In this document: piece after piece, positions 51,475 through 61,335 of the stretch | Layout of the letters: every line of letters begins with the position of its first letter | Numbering within the stretch: position 1 is the stretch's first letter | Source of the DNA: Azoarcus sp. CIB | GTDB lineage: Bacteria; Pseudomonadota; Gammaproteobacteria; Burkholderiales; Rhodocyclaceae | Direction: 5' to 3' | Assembly: GCF_001190925.1 (NCBI RefSeq) | Contig: NZ_CP011072.1 | Location: 1,550,001 to 1,614,000, forward strand | DNA length: 64,000 bases | Program-made: the position numbers and the translations under genes | The notes under the pieces: model-generated | Databases searched by the model: none | What the model was told of the DNA's origin: nothing | What the model saw: only the letters and a program-made list of their open reading frames with translations

Positions 51475-52683
51475 TTAAGGCACGATAACGAAATCCGGAT
51501 TTGCAACGGAAAAAACGGCGTCCCGATTCGCAGCGGGCGGATAAATCCACTTTGTCGTGATTTCTTGTTTAAGGTGCTTACCCTCCGCGCGGGTGAGCCG
51601 TACTTGCCGATCCCATCCTTCCGTGTAGAGCGCTCCCCAGGAACCGATATCCAGGCAGGTCACATACTTCGGTTGACTGTAGGGATGTAACGGTAGATCC
51701 AGCAACGCGGCGGCCGCGTTATGACCGGCGACCCGACCGAGACTCATTGCGTGCTGGCACGACATGGAGGCCACGTTGCCCTGGTCATCTGTGGCTGCAT
51801 TCACGGCGTCTCCCGTCACGAGAATATCCGGCGCGTCGGGCGCACGTAGATACGCGTCACCGTAGAGGCGCCCGAGATGATCGTAGGTTCCTGGAATCTG
51901 ACGCACTAATGGATGGGCGCGTGCGCCGGCAGTCCAAAGCACCGTATTGGTGTCGATGCTCATCCCAGTCGCCGTGGTTACGCTGTCGGGAGTGATCGAG
52001 ACGACCGAAGTCCCGGTGATCATTTCGACTCCGCACTCGGCAAGTGCTTCCTGAATGACAGGACGTGGCACGGGGCCCAAGTCGGGTCCGATGTCAGGTG
52101 CCCTTTCAATAATAACGACCCGGATTGGCGCGTCGTCTCCGAGGATGTCGCGAAGTCGAGACGGCATTTCGGCAGCGGCTTCGATACCGGTAAAGCCTCC
52201 CCCGGCAACGACTACCGTATTGCGAGCGTTGCTGTCCGGCCGGCTGGCAAGAGAGGCGAGATGCGCTTCGAGTTTTTTGGCGCCTTCAATCTGATCAACA
52301 TCGAATGCATGCTCAGACAGACCCGACACGGAGGGGCGGGACAGGCAGCTACCGGTCGCCAGGACGAATTTGTCATAGGTCAGAGTCGATTGCACCCCAT
52401 GTTCATCGACGATTTCGAGTCGATGAGCATCAGCATCAATGGACGTAACGCTTCCTTTGACATAAATGACCCCGGTAGCGTTGAAAAGGGGGATCAGGTC
52501 GGGGTCCATGCCCGCGATCGTCGCCTCGTATAGACGAGGACGGATAACGAGCGTCGGGGTGGGTGAGATTACCGTCACCTCGACAGCCTCATCCCGGCCG
52601 GACAGCGCGACGGCTCGTGCCGCGGACAGGGCTGCCCACATTCCCGCAAAGCCGGCGCCTGCGACGACAATTTTCTTCTTCAT
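51475..52683 (-). CDS. NDH-2-like FAD-dependent pyridine nucleotide oxidoreductase
   Basis: This 402-residue flavoprotein has an N-terminal FAD-binding GAGFAGMWAALSAA, the ATG motif FVLATGS, an NAD(P)H-binding VVVAGGGFTGIEAAAEMPSR, and the second FAD motif ILVTGDAV near 290. These define type II NADH dehydrogenase or related quinone/ferredoxin reductases. No C-terminal membrane helix is obvious. The Rrf2 gene upstream in the same direction, across 128 bases, may regulate it in response to redox or thiol stress. Confidence 0.87.
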   Translation of the reverse strand: MKKKIVVAGAGFAGMWAALSAARAVALSGRDEAVEVTVISPTPTLVIRPRLYEATIAGMDPDLIPLFNATGVIYVKGSVTSIDADAHRLEIVDEHGVQSTLTYDKFVLATGSCLSRPSVSGLSEHAFDVDQIEGAKKLEAHLASLASRPDSNARNTVVVAGGGFTGIEAAAEMPSRLRDILGDDAPIRVVIIERAPDIGPDLGPVPRPVIQEALAECGVEMITGTSVVSITPDSVTTATGMSIDTNTVLWTAGARAHPLVRQIPGTYDHLGRLYGDAYLRAPDAPDILVTGDAVNAATDDQGNVASMSCQHAMSLGRVAGHNAAAALLDLPLHPYSQPKYVTCLDIGSWGALYTEGWDRQVRLTRAEGKHLKQEITTKWIYPPAANRDAVFSVANPDFVIVP

Positions 52684-52811
52684 GAACGGGACTCCTAATT
52701 TTCGGACGCAAGAGGGCCATCCATCGTGCAGACGCGCGACAGCACCTCGGTCCGTCCGAGGTGACCGAGAGGGGAAACTGACAAAGTGTTACGGCGAGCG
52801 CCGTCAGAGCC

Positions 52812-53354
52812 TCAGGATGAAGCTGTGCGCTTTTTGGCAGGGCGACCGGGGCGGCGGCCTCCTACGCGCTCGTCCATCCATTCCAGAACTTTGATCTTGA
52901 AACCGGTAGGAGCCTTTTGCGTTACAGCAAAGGCGACATCGGCAAGCGAATGCGCCGCCAACTGCGCACGCATCGCCTTTTCCGCCTTGATCATGACTAC
53001 GTGAATGGCGCACAGACCATCGGTAGCCCAGGCGGGTGGTGTATCGCCAAACAGGGCAATCCGATCGCGTATCTCCTGGCATTCGAACAGAGGCTTGAAC
53101 CCTTCGATCGCGTCAATCACTTGCAGGAAGGTGATTTCTTCGGGCGGACGGGCCAGCACATATCCTCCCCGCACGCCCTCGCTGGCCGTCACGATGCCGG
53201 CCTTCTCCAGCTTGGGGAACAGCTTGGCCACGAAACTGGGGGAGATGCCTTGCAATTCCGCCAGATCCCGACTGCTCAGCGGTTTGCTGCCTGCATCGAT
53301 GAGCCATAACAGGCAATGAATTGCGTATTCGACACTCGCGGTGAGATGTGCCAT
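52812..53354 (-). CDS. Rrf2-family transcriptional regulator
   Basis: The 180-residue regulator has an Rrf2 winged helix (YAIHCLLWLIDAGSKPLSSR, ELQGISPSFVAKLFPKLEKA, then SEGVRGGYVLARPPEEITFL). Only two Cys (FECQEI and GLCAIH) lie in the region where NsrR/IscR have three cluster ligands, so a thiol switch or incomplete Fe-S site is possible. The C-terminal tail is basic and low-complexity. The ATG at 53354 is the family-typical start MAHLTASVEYA. It lies upstream of the flavoprotein. Confidence 0.87.
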   Translation of the reverse strand: MAHLTASVEYAIHCLLWLIDAGSKPLSSRDLAELQGISPSFVAKLFPKLEKAGIVTASEGVRGGYVLARPPEEITFLQVIDAIEGFKPLFECQEIRDRIALFGDTPPAWATDGLCAIHVVMIKAEKAMRAQLAAHSLADVAFAVTQKAPTGFKIKVLEWMDERVGGRRPGRPAKKRTASS

Positions 53355-54190
53355 GAGGGAAGCTCCCTGGACTGCAATAACGAGGACTATATCAGTCCGC
53401 GTTATTAACGTCAATATAACAGGGAGTAAGTCTATCGGCGTTTATCGTGCCTGCTATGGAAGATCTCGTATGCCGGAGGCGTCCACTCCTCACAGGAATC
53501 CGCTGCGAAGGAGCCAAGGCGACGAATGTCGCCTGTGGGTCGATACGACTCATCAACGAGTGGCTGCTAATGGGAAGCGAACCTCCAGCGGCGGCTTTCC
53601 GGCGATGAATCGGAGGAGGCGTCGCTCGCAACCCGACCCTCAGGAGGCATTCATGGCCTCTGTGGCCGAGTGATAGGTTTCGGGGCGGATCGGCCGGACG
53701 GTGCGATGGCTGGCTGAGTGCGCCTCGGTCCTCGCCGCCATTGAGGCGGCGCTCCGTGTTAGTCGGCAATGACGCGGTTACCGGCCCTTCAGCATTGGAT
53801 CGCTCTGAATGGCAGATTCCCAATCTAGCGAAATCATGTTCCCGACCCTGCATTGACAATGAATCCGCTGGACTCATTGCCCCGAAACGGCCGGTCGGAA
53901 TCCGAGTCACGCGATGCGGCGCCTTCCAGAGAAAAGCCATGGAAAGGGCAACGTAGAGCCCATCGGCATTTCATTTACCGCTTCAGGAAACTCTGGCGTT
54001 TGGTGAAAGGCGCTGCGTGAAATTTGTTTGAGCGGCAGATGGCGGTTACATTGCAAACCGTATCGCGCCAAGGGATGGCACGGTTTGACTCCCGGGGATG
54101 CTTGGATGAAGCACTCCCCGGATAGTCTGACACCAGGCATATCCCGGAACCGTGATGCAAAACCCCCTCAACTTCACATCCGGAAGTCAT
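53355..54190. other. 830-base stretch with no supported gene
   Basis: The frames present are short, Arg/Pro/Ser-rich and lack ribosome sites. Immediately upstream of the Rrf2 gene, 53388-53430 is AT-richer with TAACGTCAATATAAC, a likely promoter/operator zone. No repeats or RNA genes were recognised. Confidence 0.4.
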
Positions 54191-57100
54191 ATGAACATGC
54201 CACTCCAGCACGCGCCGCTTCGCGTCGTCGCTCTCGTTGCCACCAAGAACCGCCACGATCTTCTTGCTGCGCGAGCCCTTCCCTCTATCGCGTCCCAATG
54301 GCGTCCCTGCGACGAACTGATCCTCGTCGACGATGCAGCCGAAGCAGCGTCATTGGGACGATGCCAAAATCTAGCCGAGTCCCTAGGCTTGCCCGTCAGC
54401 GCCTTGCATAACCGCCGCACACCTGGCGCGGCAGGGGCATGGAATACCGGACTGGACCATCTGGCGCGGCACACTGCCGACCCGCGGAGGGTGTTTATCG
54501 CCTTTTTGGACGACGATGACCAGTGGCTACCCCACCACCTGGAGCAGTGCATCGGGGCACTGCAGGCCGGTGCATCGCTGGTTGCCAGCGGCTTTGTACG
54601 CGTTGTTGCCGGTCAGCCGGATGAAGCGATCAAGCCGCCCGCCCGCGTCAGCCTGCCAGCCTTCTACGTCGGCAACCCGGGCCTCCAGCCCAGTAACCTG
54701 GTCGTTCGTCTGGACCGCTTACTCGAAGCTGGCGGCTTCGATGAATCCCTGCCGAGCTGCACTGACAGAGATTTGCTGATTCGCATTCTGCGAATTTCTA
54801 CTGCGGGCTACCGTCGTGTAACTGAGCACACCGTGCGACACCACGCCTGCGGTGATCGATCCAGGCTTTGCACCCCTGGCTCGCCTCAGCGCCAAGCAGG
54901 CTTGACCGCATTCTTCGACAAGCATGGCCCGCACATGAGAGCCGCGCAGCTTCAGGGTGCCCGGGACCGCGCGAAGCGGCTCTTCGACTGGCAGGTGCCA
55001 GTCGCTTCGGCCGAAGCAGCCCAACAACCAGACGGAATGTGCCTCGCATCCTCACCGTCGGTCGATCACGGGATCCACTTAGTGGTTGGCCTGATCACCG
55101 ATGCGCTGCGTATCCAGGCACTGGACGGTTTGATGCAGGACTTGGTGCTTTTGCAGTTGGAACCGGGGCTCGTGGCGCTGGATGTGCTGGTGCTGGACAA
55201 CAGCACTGACGCGGACTCGGATGAACTGCCCCGAGCGGCTGACCGCTGGCGGGCACAGGGACTGCGTATTCAAACCATCGGGCAGAGCGCACGCGCGGCC
55301 GCCTCGCTTGCGGGCGAATTACCGACCGAGGCGCAAGGGCGGCTAGCCATCGGACCGGCCAGGACCTGCTTGCAGTCCTATCTGTACCGTTTCTGCAAGT
55401 CACGGCCCGGTGCTGTGGCCTGGATCCTGGACGACGACATGAGGCTGGATCCGCTTCTGGCCTTCGGTGCGAAGCTACGGCGTACGCGTTACCCGTTGGT
55501 TCCGTGGCTAGCTAAGCTTCGAGATGAGGGAGTCGACATCGCCATCGGCAGCTATACGGGGGCAGCGCCATTACCCACCTTGTCAACGCTTCGCGTCCAG
55601 TTGGTAGACCTGGTCGCAACGCTGCGCTGGCTGGCCCGGCTCGACCCGGACGAAGCCTTACCCGACATGTCACTCAAAAACGCCGCCCTTCGCTTAGGGA
55701 AACGCGACTATTACTACTGCCTGTCTCACCACGAAACAGACCGGCTGGAGACGCCCTTCTGGTTACTGCCCGAGTATCCCGGCGAGACCGTGGGTGCGGC
55801 CTTCGAGCGCCTGTGCTCAAACCTTCACCGCCTGTTGTCAGGAGAGCAGTTGTTCCGCCCTCTGGCCATCGACGCCGCGGCGCTGGCCAACTTCGACTTA
55901 AAGGATGCCCTGCACCGAGGGGGAAATACCTGGATCTTCGACATTGAGGCACTGCGCGACGCACCCAACGCGGTGCCCGAGATCCGTGGCCGCGTCACGC
56001 GCCGGTCCGACATGATCTGGGCACTGATTCAGCGCGACAGATACCGTCGCAAGGTAGTCTCGGTTCCACTAGGGGTCTATCACGCGCGTGAGGCACAGGT
56101 CATCGACACGGCGCGCGACGAATGCACTCTCATTGACGACATTCGCGGCTTTGCGGTGTTCTCTGCGCTGCAGGACAAGAGCGTGGACCCTGGCCTGAAC
56201 CTAGCCGAGCGCGCAGAGAAATATCGCGAAGAGCGCCTAGCGGCCTTCAGGTTGTCGATCTACCGCATTCGCGGGTTGGGGCATGAACTAGCGGCATTGG
56301 CAAGATCGAAAGGCTGGATTGGGGCGAGCGCAGACCGCGTGCTGGCGTTCGCCGATACGGTGCTCCGCTGGGTTGATTCAGACCTGCTGAACCGCGTGAC
56401 CAAGGCTGTAAGCCAGTTGTCGGGGCTTGACGTCGTCGTCTTCGAGGCAGGCCTGTCGGTGATGGTGACCGAACACCAAGACCGCCTACGGTCTAGCACG
56501 CTGATTGATGCGCAATTGCACGAGCAGCGGCTGCTCAATGCCGAGTCGGTCGCGCGTCGCTTGGTAGGCAGGCACCTCCGCACCGATGCGGCACTGCAAT
56601 GCCTGGGTCAGGGCTCAGAAGGCGTGGTTTTCACCGACGGCCAACGGGTGCTGAAGGTAATCGACTATTGGAAGCCCAGACAGGCAGCGAGGGCACGGGA
56701 CCGTATCGCTTCGCTGGTAGGGCGATGGCCCACGGGGAAGGGGCTGTATGGCATCAAACAGTTCTTGATCGAGGGCATCCACAGCGTGTTGATTTACCCT
56801 TACGAGCCCAGCCAACCATATCTCGGGGGCCAGGGCCCCGGGCTCGTGGATCTAATGGCGGAGTGCCATGCAAAGGGCTTGGTCTGCCGGAATATCCATC
56901 CCAAGAACCTCCGCAGTGTCGGCTGTATGGTCCGCCTGATCGACTACGGCGGCGACCTGCTGCTGACCAACGAGGTGCAGGACTTCGAGGCCGAGTTCAC
57001 GGCCATGTGTCGACGTGCCTACCTCGCTTGGCGACACAGCAACAGGACCGACCTGAACGAATTGCTAAGAGCCAGCTCGACCGATGCCTACCTGCCGGAA

Positions 57101-59368
57101 CTTAGCGGCTTCGAAGAGTACTTCATGAGGGCTGTGCGCGAGACCACGGAGCAGCAGCCGGCGGTGGACCCGCTGCTTGCGAATGTGTCGAGGCTGCCGC
57201 TACAGCGCGTGCTCGACTTCGGTTGCGGCAAGGGCGAGGTCAGCGGCCTCCTTGCCTCACTGGGGCACTCTGTCGTGGCCTATGACCCCGACCTGGCCTT
57301 GGTCGAGCGGCTGGAGAGCCTTCGTAGCCAGAACCTGATACCCGCGCACTGCCTGGACCAGGTGCTGGCCCACGAGCCCTTTGACTTGGTGATCTGCAGG
57401 CGCGTGATCTGCTTGCTGGATGACGCGGCGATGAATGAGGTTGTGGCGCAATTGCGCCGATGCGTATCTCGCCAAGGACGTCTGCTGCTGGCAATTTGTC
57501 ACCCTGCTTACGCACCGCGGATCGCCACGTCAGAAGCGCTGCCAGAGGCACCAGCCGCGATCGATCCGGAAACCAGCTTCAGGTGGACCAAGCGCCATCG
57601 ACGTAGCGGGCGGACTCTCATCGAATTCCATCGACCCGAGCGCGTCATTCTCAAGCTGCTGCGGCGGGCGGGCTTCGAACTGGTGCAGCGGCTAGAGAGG
57701 GAGACCATCGACCAGATCAGATTCGAGCCGGCTTGCGACCTTTTGATTTACGAGTTCCGGCCAGTTGAACCGCTGGACTGCACGCTGCTCATTAAGGCGT
57801 GCGCCATGGAAACCGACATGCTGGCCACGCGTGTTCGGCACTTGGTTGAGCAGCTCGAGTCGCCCCGGGCCTTCTACGAGGTCATTTTAGTGCTGGATTC
57901 AAGGAAAAATGACTTCCTTCGCCAGTACACCGACGGTAGCCTGGTCGGGCTTCGAGCCCAGGCCGCGGTGCTGCAGGCCCAGGGATGGGTCGATCGCGTC
58001 GTAATCGCTCCGGTTGATGCGAAGACCTGTTCGGAACTGGCCGCGAAGTGGATTGGGTACGCGCATCCGGGAACACATGCCGACAATGGCGCCCCGCTGG
58101 CCGCAATATTGGCTGGCTTCGAGGCCTGTCAGACCCCTTATCTGCTCCAGACCGATCTGGATGTAATCGTCGCGCGGCGCGACCCGAAGCATGACTACCT
58201 CAGCGACATGGTGCGGGCCGTGGACAGCGACCCGATGGCCGTTACGGTGGCATTCAACATTGCCCACGTCACCGACCTGCCTTATACCGGTGCCGGCCCG
58301 GCAGGCCCTTGGCGCGTAGAGGTCCGCATTGCGATGCTGCAGATGCAGCGACTACGGGCGCTGCTCCCTCTGGTACCCAGCTGTCCAGACAACTCATCGG
58401 TACCCGCTTGGCATCGAGCCCTGGATCGCGTCGTCAAGCGAGGCCTTGCGCACTCTTTGCGGGGCGGCAACCACCGCACCTTCTTCGTCCATCCGACCAA
58501 CGAGCGCAAGAGTGATCTTGTCGACCTCGCGCGAATTGCATCTCGCGTGGCGACGGGTTCAGTGCCCTCGTTTCAACTCGACGCGGTCGACTTGCAGGGC
58601 ACGGTAGAGCAATGGTTGCAACCCACGCGCTTCGAGCGTTTCGTGTTCATCATTGCCGGACGGAACGTCGAGCCCGGGCGTTTCCGGCGCTGTCTGGAAT
58701 CAGTGCAACGGCAAGCATGTAGCGATTGGGGCGCAGTGGTAATCGACGATGCTTCCTGCCCGGCCTGGGGGGAAGTGCAGCGACGGTTGTGCTCCGGCAT
58801 TGGAGACCGGGTGAGTTTCGTTTGCAACCCGGTGCGTCGCGGCCTGCTGGCAAACACGGTGGATGCGATCCGGATCCACTGTGGCCACCCGGATTCGGTG
58901 ATCATTACACTGGACGCAGACGACTGTTTGGTCGGGACGAACGTACTCGACATCCTGGCTGCAGAATACGACCGGGGCGCGGACATGACCGTCGGTTCAA
59001 TGTGCCGCACGGACAAGCGCGCGGACTACCCGGCTTGCCTACGCGATCCCCGTGCAAATAGGGGGGGCAACGTCTGGCAGCACCTGCGCAGCTTCAAGAA
59101 GTCGCTGTTCGACCAAATCCCTGACGAACACTTAAGACTCGATGGTGCGTATGTCGAACTAGCCAGCGACTGGGCCCTAATGCTGCCGATGGTGGAGTTG
59201 GCACACTCACCGCGGTGGATTCGACAGTGCCTGTACTTGCATGAACCCGGTGGAGCACGCGATGCAGAATCGAGAAGCCAGCGCGACGCTGTCATTGCCT
59301 CGCTGATGACGCGGCCATCGCTGCGAAACTCGACACGGGACGCGGCCAGTGCGGGGAGCCTTGCATGA
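54191..59368 (+). CDS. Giant multidomain protein: GT2 x4, kinase-like and methyltransferase domains
   Basis: The protein has 1725 residues from ATG 54191 (in-frame starts at 54152/54155 also exist). GT2-a: VVALVATKNRHD near 13, FLDDDDQWLP near 104. GT2-b: HLVVGLITDALR near 295, WILDDDMRLDP near 410. Kinase-like: glycine loop LGQGSEGVVF near 802, RVLKVIDYW, catalytic loop CRNIHPKNL near 897 (HRD replaced by CRN) and IDYGGD (DFG-like). Methyltransferase: VLDFGCGKGEVSGLL near 1005. GT2-c: LLQTDLDVIV near 1317. GT2-d: FIIAGRNVEPGRF near 1482, ITLDADDCLVG near 1571. It has no signal or membrane segments. It resembles modular sugar-assembly enzymes fused into one chain. The substrate is unknown, and the next gene overlaps by 4 bases. 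Confidence 0.85.
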   Translation: MNMPLQHAPLRVVALVATKNRHDLLAARALPSIASQWRPCDELILVDDAAEAASLGRCQNLAESLGLPVSALHNRRTPGAAGAWNTGLDHLARHTADPRRVFIAFLDDDDQWLPHHLEQCIGALQAGASLVASGFVRVVAGQPDEAIKPPARVSLPAFYVGNPGLQPSNLVVRLDRLLEAGGFDESLPSCTDRDLLIRILRISTAGYRRVTEHTVRHHACGDRSRLCTPGSPQRQAGLTAFFDKHGPHMRAAQLQGARDRAKRLFDWQVPVASAEAAQQPDGMCLASSPSVDHGIHLVVGLITDALRIQALDGLMQDLVLLQLEPGLVALDVLVLDNSTDADSDELPRAADRWRAQGLRIQTIGQSARAAASLAGELPTEAQGRLAIGPARTCLQSYLYRFCKSRPGAVAWILDDDMRLDPLLAFGAKLRRTRYPLVPWLAKLRDEGVDIAIGSYTGAAPLPTLSTLRVQLVDLVATLRWLARLDPDEALPDMSLKNAALRLGKRDYYYCLSHHETDRLETPFWLLPEYPGETVGAAFERLCSNLHRLLSGEQLFRPLAIDAAALANFDLKDALHRGGNTWIFDIEALRDAPNAVPEIRGRVTRRSDMIWALIQRDRYRRKVVSVPLGVYHAREAQVIDTARDECTLIDDIRGFAVFSALQDKSVDPGLNLAERAEKYREERLAAFRLSIYRIRGLGHELAALARSKGWIGASADRVLAFADTVLRWVDSDLLNRVTKAVSQLSGLDVVVFEAGLSVMVTEHQDRLRSSTLIDAQLHEQRLLNAESVARRLVGRHLRTDAALQCLGQGSEGVVFTDGQRVLKVIDYWKPRQAARARDRIASLVGRWPTGKGLYGIKQFLIEGIHSVLIYPYEPSQPYLGGQGPGLVDLMAECHAKGLVCRNIHPKNLRSVGCMVRLIDYGGDLLLTNEVQDFEAEFTAMCRRAYLAWRHSNRTDLNELLRASSTDAYLPELSGFEEYFMRAVRETTEQQPAVDPLLANVSRLPLQRVLDFGCGKGEVSGLLASLGHSVVAYDPDLALVERLESLRSQNLIPAHCLDQVLAHEPFDLVICRRVICLLDDAAMNEVVAQLRRCVSRQGRLLLAICHPAYAPRIATSEALPEAPAAIDPETSFRWTKRHRRSGRTLIEFHRPERVILKLLRRAGFELVQRLERETIDQIRFEPACDLLIYEFRPVEPLDCTLLIKACAMETDMLATRVRHLVEQLESPRAFYEVILVLDSRKNDFLRQYTDGSLVGLRAQAAVLQAQGWVDRVVIAPVDAKTCSELAAKWIGYAHPGTHADNGAPLAAILAGFEACQTPYLLQTDLDVIVARRDPKHDYLSDMVRAVDSDPMAVTVAFNIAHVTDLPYTGAGPAGPWRVEVRIAMLQMQRLRALLPLVPSCPDNSSVPAWHRALDRVVKRGLAHSLRGGNHRTFFVHPTNERKSDLVDLARIASRVATGSVPSFQLDAVDLQGTVEQWLQPTRFERFVFIIAGRNVEPGRFRRCLESVQRQACSDWGAVVIDDASCPAWGEVQRRLCSGIGDRVSFVCNPVRRGLLANTVDAIRIHCGHPDSVIITLDADDCLVGTNVLDILAAEYDRGADMTVGSMCRTDKRADYPACLRDPRANRGGNVWQHLRSFKKSLFDQIPDEHLRLDGAYVELASDWALMLPMVELAHSPRWIRQCLYLHEPGGARDAESRSQRDAVIASLMTRPSLRNSTRDAASAGSLA

Positions 59369-59952
59369 CGAAACCCATCGGCAACGCACGACGGGTCTGC
59401 ATAGCTGTTGTGGGCGATGCACGGCTGGAAGCCGGCCATCCCCGCGCAGCCCTGGCCGAAGCATTGGGCCGCGGGCTCGTCGACGCAGGATTCCGAGTCG
59501 TTACCGGAGGCATGGCCGGCGCAATGCAGGCAGCCCATCGCGGGGTGCGCTCGTCTACAGCTTGGTTTGATGGAGCTGGTATCGGAATCCTCCCAGGATC
59601 GGACACTGGTGAGGCAAACGAGTACGTAGACATCGCCATACCCACCGGCCTGGACCACGCCAGGAATGCCATCGTCGCGCAGTCCGCCGCGCTGGTTGCT
59701 GTCGGCGGGGGCGCAGGCACGCTGTCCGAGATGGCCTTGGCCTGGTCCTTCGGCAGATTAGTGATCGGGATGCGGTGTGGTGGTGCCAGCGAACTGCTGG
59801 CGGACCGCCGCATCGACGAACGCGTGCGCTATCCCGGTTTGCCGAACGACCGCGTGTTTGGCGCTACTACTGCGGAGGAGGCTGTGAGGCTGCTGCAGCA
59901 TTGGCTGCCGCAGTATGGAAAGGTGCACCCAGGAATACTGCCGGTCAGGTAG
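59365..59952 (+). CDS. SLOG/LOG-like nucleotide-binding protein (TIGR00725-like)
   Basis: This 195-residue Rossmann-like protein has CIAVVGDARLEAGHPRAALA, GFRVVTGGMAGAMQAAHRGV, IGILPGSD and the central VAVGGGAGTLSEMALAWSFG, which corresponds to the LOG PGGxGTxxE loop. LOG enzymes hydrolyse cytokinin nucleotides; SLOG relatives in conflict systems bind or process nucleotide ligands. It is translationally coupled (ATGA) to the giant glycosyltransferase protein, so it probably supplies or senses a nucleotide or sugar-nucleotide for it (inference). Confidence 0.8.
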   Translation: MTKPIGNARRVCIAVVGDARLEAGHPRAALAEALGRGLVDAGFRVVTGGMAGAMQAAHRGVRSSTAWFDGAGIGILPGSDTGEANEYVDIAIPTGLDHARNAIVAQSAALVAVGGGAGTLSEMALAWSFGRLVIGMRCGGASELLADRRIDERVRYPGLPNDRVFGATTAEEAVRLLQHWLPQYGKVHPGILPVR

Positions 59953-60221
59953 TTGAGCAGAAATCCGGCCCAGCGTCTCTTGACCGCAGGACACCGGCCG
60001 CTCGTTCAGCGAGAGATGTACGGCCGGATTGGCAGGCATCCTTCCACTGCCGATCCGATAGTTTTCAGGGCAGAGCACCCCTTTGACAGTCAGCTTTCTG
60101 GCGAGAACGAACTACCGCTCCTGGGCGGACAGAGACCTCGCCACGTCGCCGGCCAACACCTGGAGTGCGCAGAAATCAGTTGGTTGGGCTCAAGGGGCCC
60201 GTTGGATCATCCGCTTTACTG

Positions 60222-60917
60222 TCAACACAACTTCTCGCATGGCAACCCATCCCTGTCGCCGTCGAGTCGATAGAGGCCACAGCTGTTGAGGTAGAACTGA
60301 GCTTCCGCGCACGAATTCATTTCTCTACAGTAGCGCTTGCCTGCGCAGGAAAAACCACTGCTCGCTTCATTACGTCCGTGAGTCATCGCCGCGGCTGGTG
60401 CTGATGCGATCGCATAGGCGGCCCCATGGAATTCGCGGGAGGTCAAATTCGTACCGTGCCGCCAGTCGGAGGGTCGAATCGGGTCTGGTTCCGACCACAG
60501 GCCGAGATGACTTGCGCGTGCTGCAGATTGAGCTTCGAAGTACGCTGGGTCACGCGCGTATTGGTCATAGACCCAGGCCATGCCGCTAGTCACCATCTCG
60601 CGATTGATGTCATGACCAGCAAATATCACTGTCCCGACCGTGCGGCCGTAGCGATCTGTCGTCTCGACCTCGATGGTGACCTTTTTGCCGAATACATGGT
60701 TCGCAAGCGCCTGCTTGGCCTTTTGTCCGAAGCTCTGCCCTTTCTCGGGCGCGTCGATCTGAGCCAGGCGGACCTTGACCTGTCTTTTCTCTTCGGTGAG
60801 GCACGTTAGGGTGTCCCCATCGGAGACGCCCACGACTCGACAGGAAATGCTCTCCGCATGCACGTTGAAAACTGTGATGAGCGCAACGGCAAAAATCAAA
60901 GTTCGTGTCAGGGTCAT
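60222..60917 (-). CDS. Secreted thermonuclease (SNase) with Excalibur domain
   Basis: The 231-residue protein has a signal peptide at residues 1-21 (LIFAVALITVFNVHA). The SNase domain follows, with VVGVSDGDTLTC, VRLAQIDAPEKGQSFGQKAK and TDRYGRTVGTVIF. A C-terminal Excalibur-type calcium motif ends the protein (FSCAGKRYC...YLNSCGLYRLDGDRDGLPCE, D-x-D-x-D-G). Such nucleases act outside the cytoplasm on DNA or RNA, calcium-dependently. It is monocistronic; the 270 bases downstream before the SLOG gene's stop hold no gene. Confidence 0.92.
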   Translation of the reverse strand: MTLTRTLIFAVALITVFNVHAESISCRVVGVSDGDTLTCLTEEKRQVKVRLAQIDAPEKGQSFGQKAKQALANHVFGKKVTIEVETTDRYGRTVGTVIFAGHDINREMVTSGMAWVYDQYARDPAYFEAQSAARASHLGLWSEPDPIRPSDWRHGTNLTSREFHGAAYAIASAPAAAMTHGRNEASSGFSCAGKRYCREMNSCAEAQFYLNSCGLYRLDGDRDGLPCEKLC

Positions 60918-61086
60918 ACGTTGTGGTGAAGCGCGACTAACTAGTAAGAGTGAGCGGGCTGCACCGACCAGGGCGGTTTGGAAATTCTTAGCGCATCCAT
61001 GGCACTGGGCCCCTGACCCGACAGTTTCTTTAGGCCAACGGTCAGCTGCCGGTTTCGTTGTTCAGATTCACGAGAAAGTCTTGCGC

Positions 61087-61335
61087 TTAGTCCCCCCTAC
61101 CGCGCACCACGCGGGCGATCCAGCCAAAGAAAGTCTCGCCGGGGAGGCGGTCCAGTGGGTCAGGTTGGCGTACCCTTTGGGGTTGGCGGGCATATGGACT
61201 TTCAGGACGCGGTTCCGGGCGCGAGGCAGGCTCCCGGTGTCGCGCAGGATCACGCGACCAGATGCGGTAGAGGTGCGCGGTCATGGCATCGAGACTGCGC
61301 ACCAGGCCCTTCATCTCGGCATCATGATCCTGCAT
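61087..61335 (-). CDS. Small basic protein at the end of the membrane operon
   Basis: The minus-strand ATG at 61335 overlaps the stop of the 61322-62017 gene by 14 bases and encodes MQDHDAEMKGLVRSLDAMTA, then HLYRIW, a Pro/Arg-rich linker and LPGETFFGWIARVVRGRG. The product is 82 residues with no membrane segment. Overlap with the upstream gene supports real coding, but no family is recognised. Confidence 0.5.
   Translation of the reverse strand: MQDHDAEMKGLVRSLDAMTAHLYRIWSRDPARHREPASRPEPRPESPYARQPQRVRQPDPLDRLPGETFFGWIARVVRGRGD

Noticed and set aside
53392..53940. 182-residue minus-strand protein upstream of the giant gene
   Set aside because: Composition is Arg/Pro/Ser/His-rich noise with no ribosome site, and it overlaps the Rrf2 promoter region.
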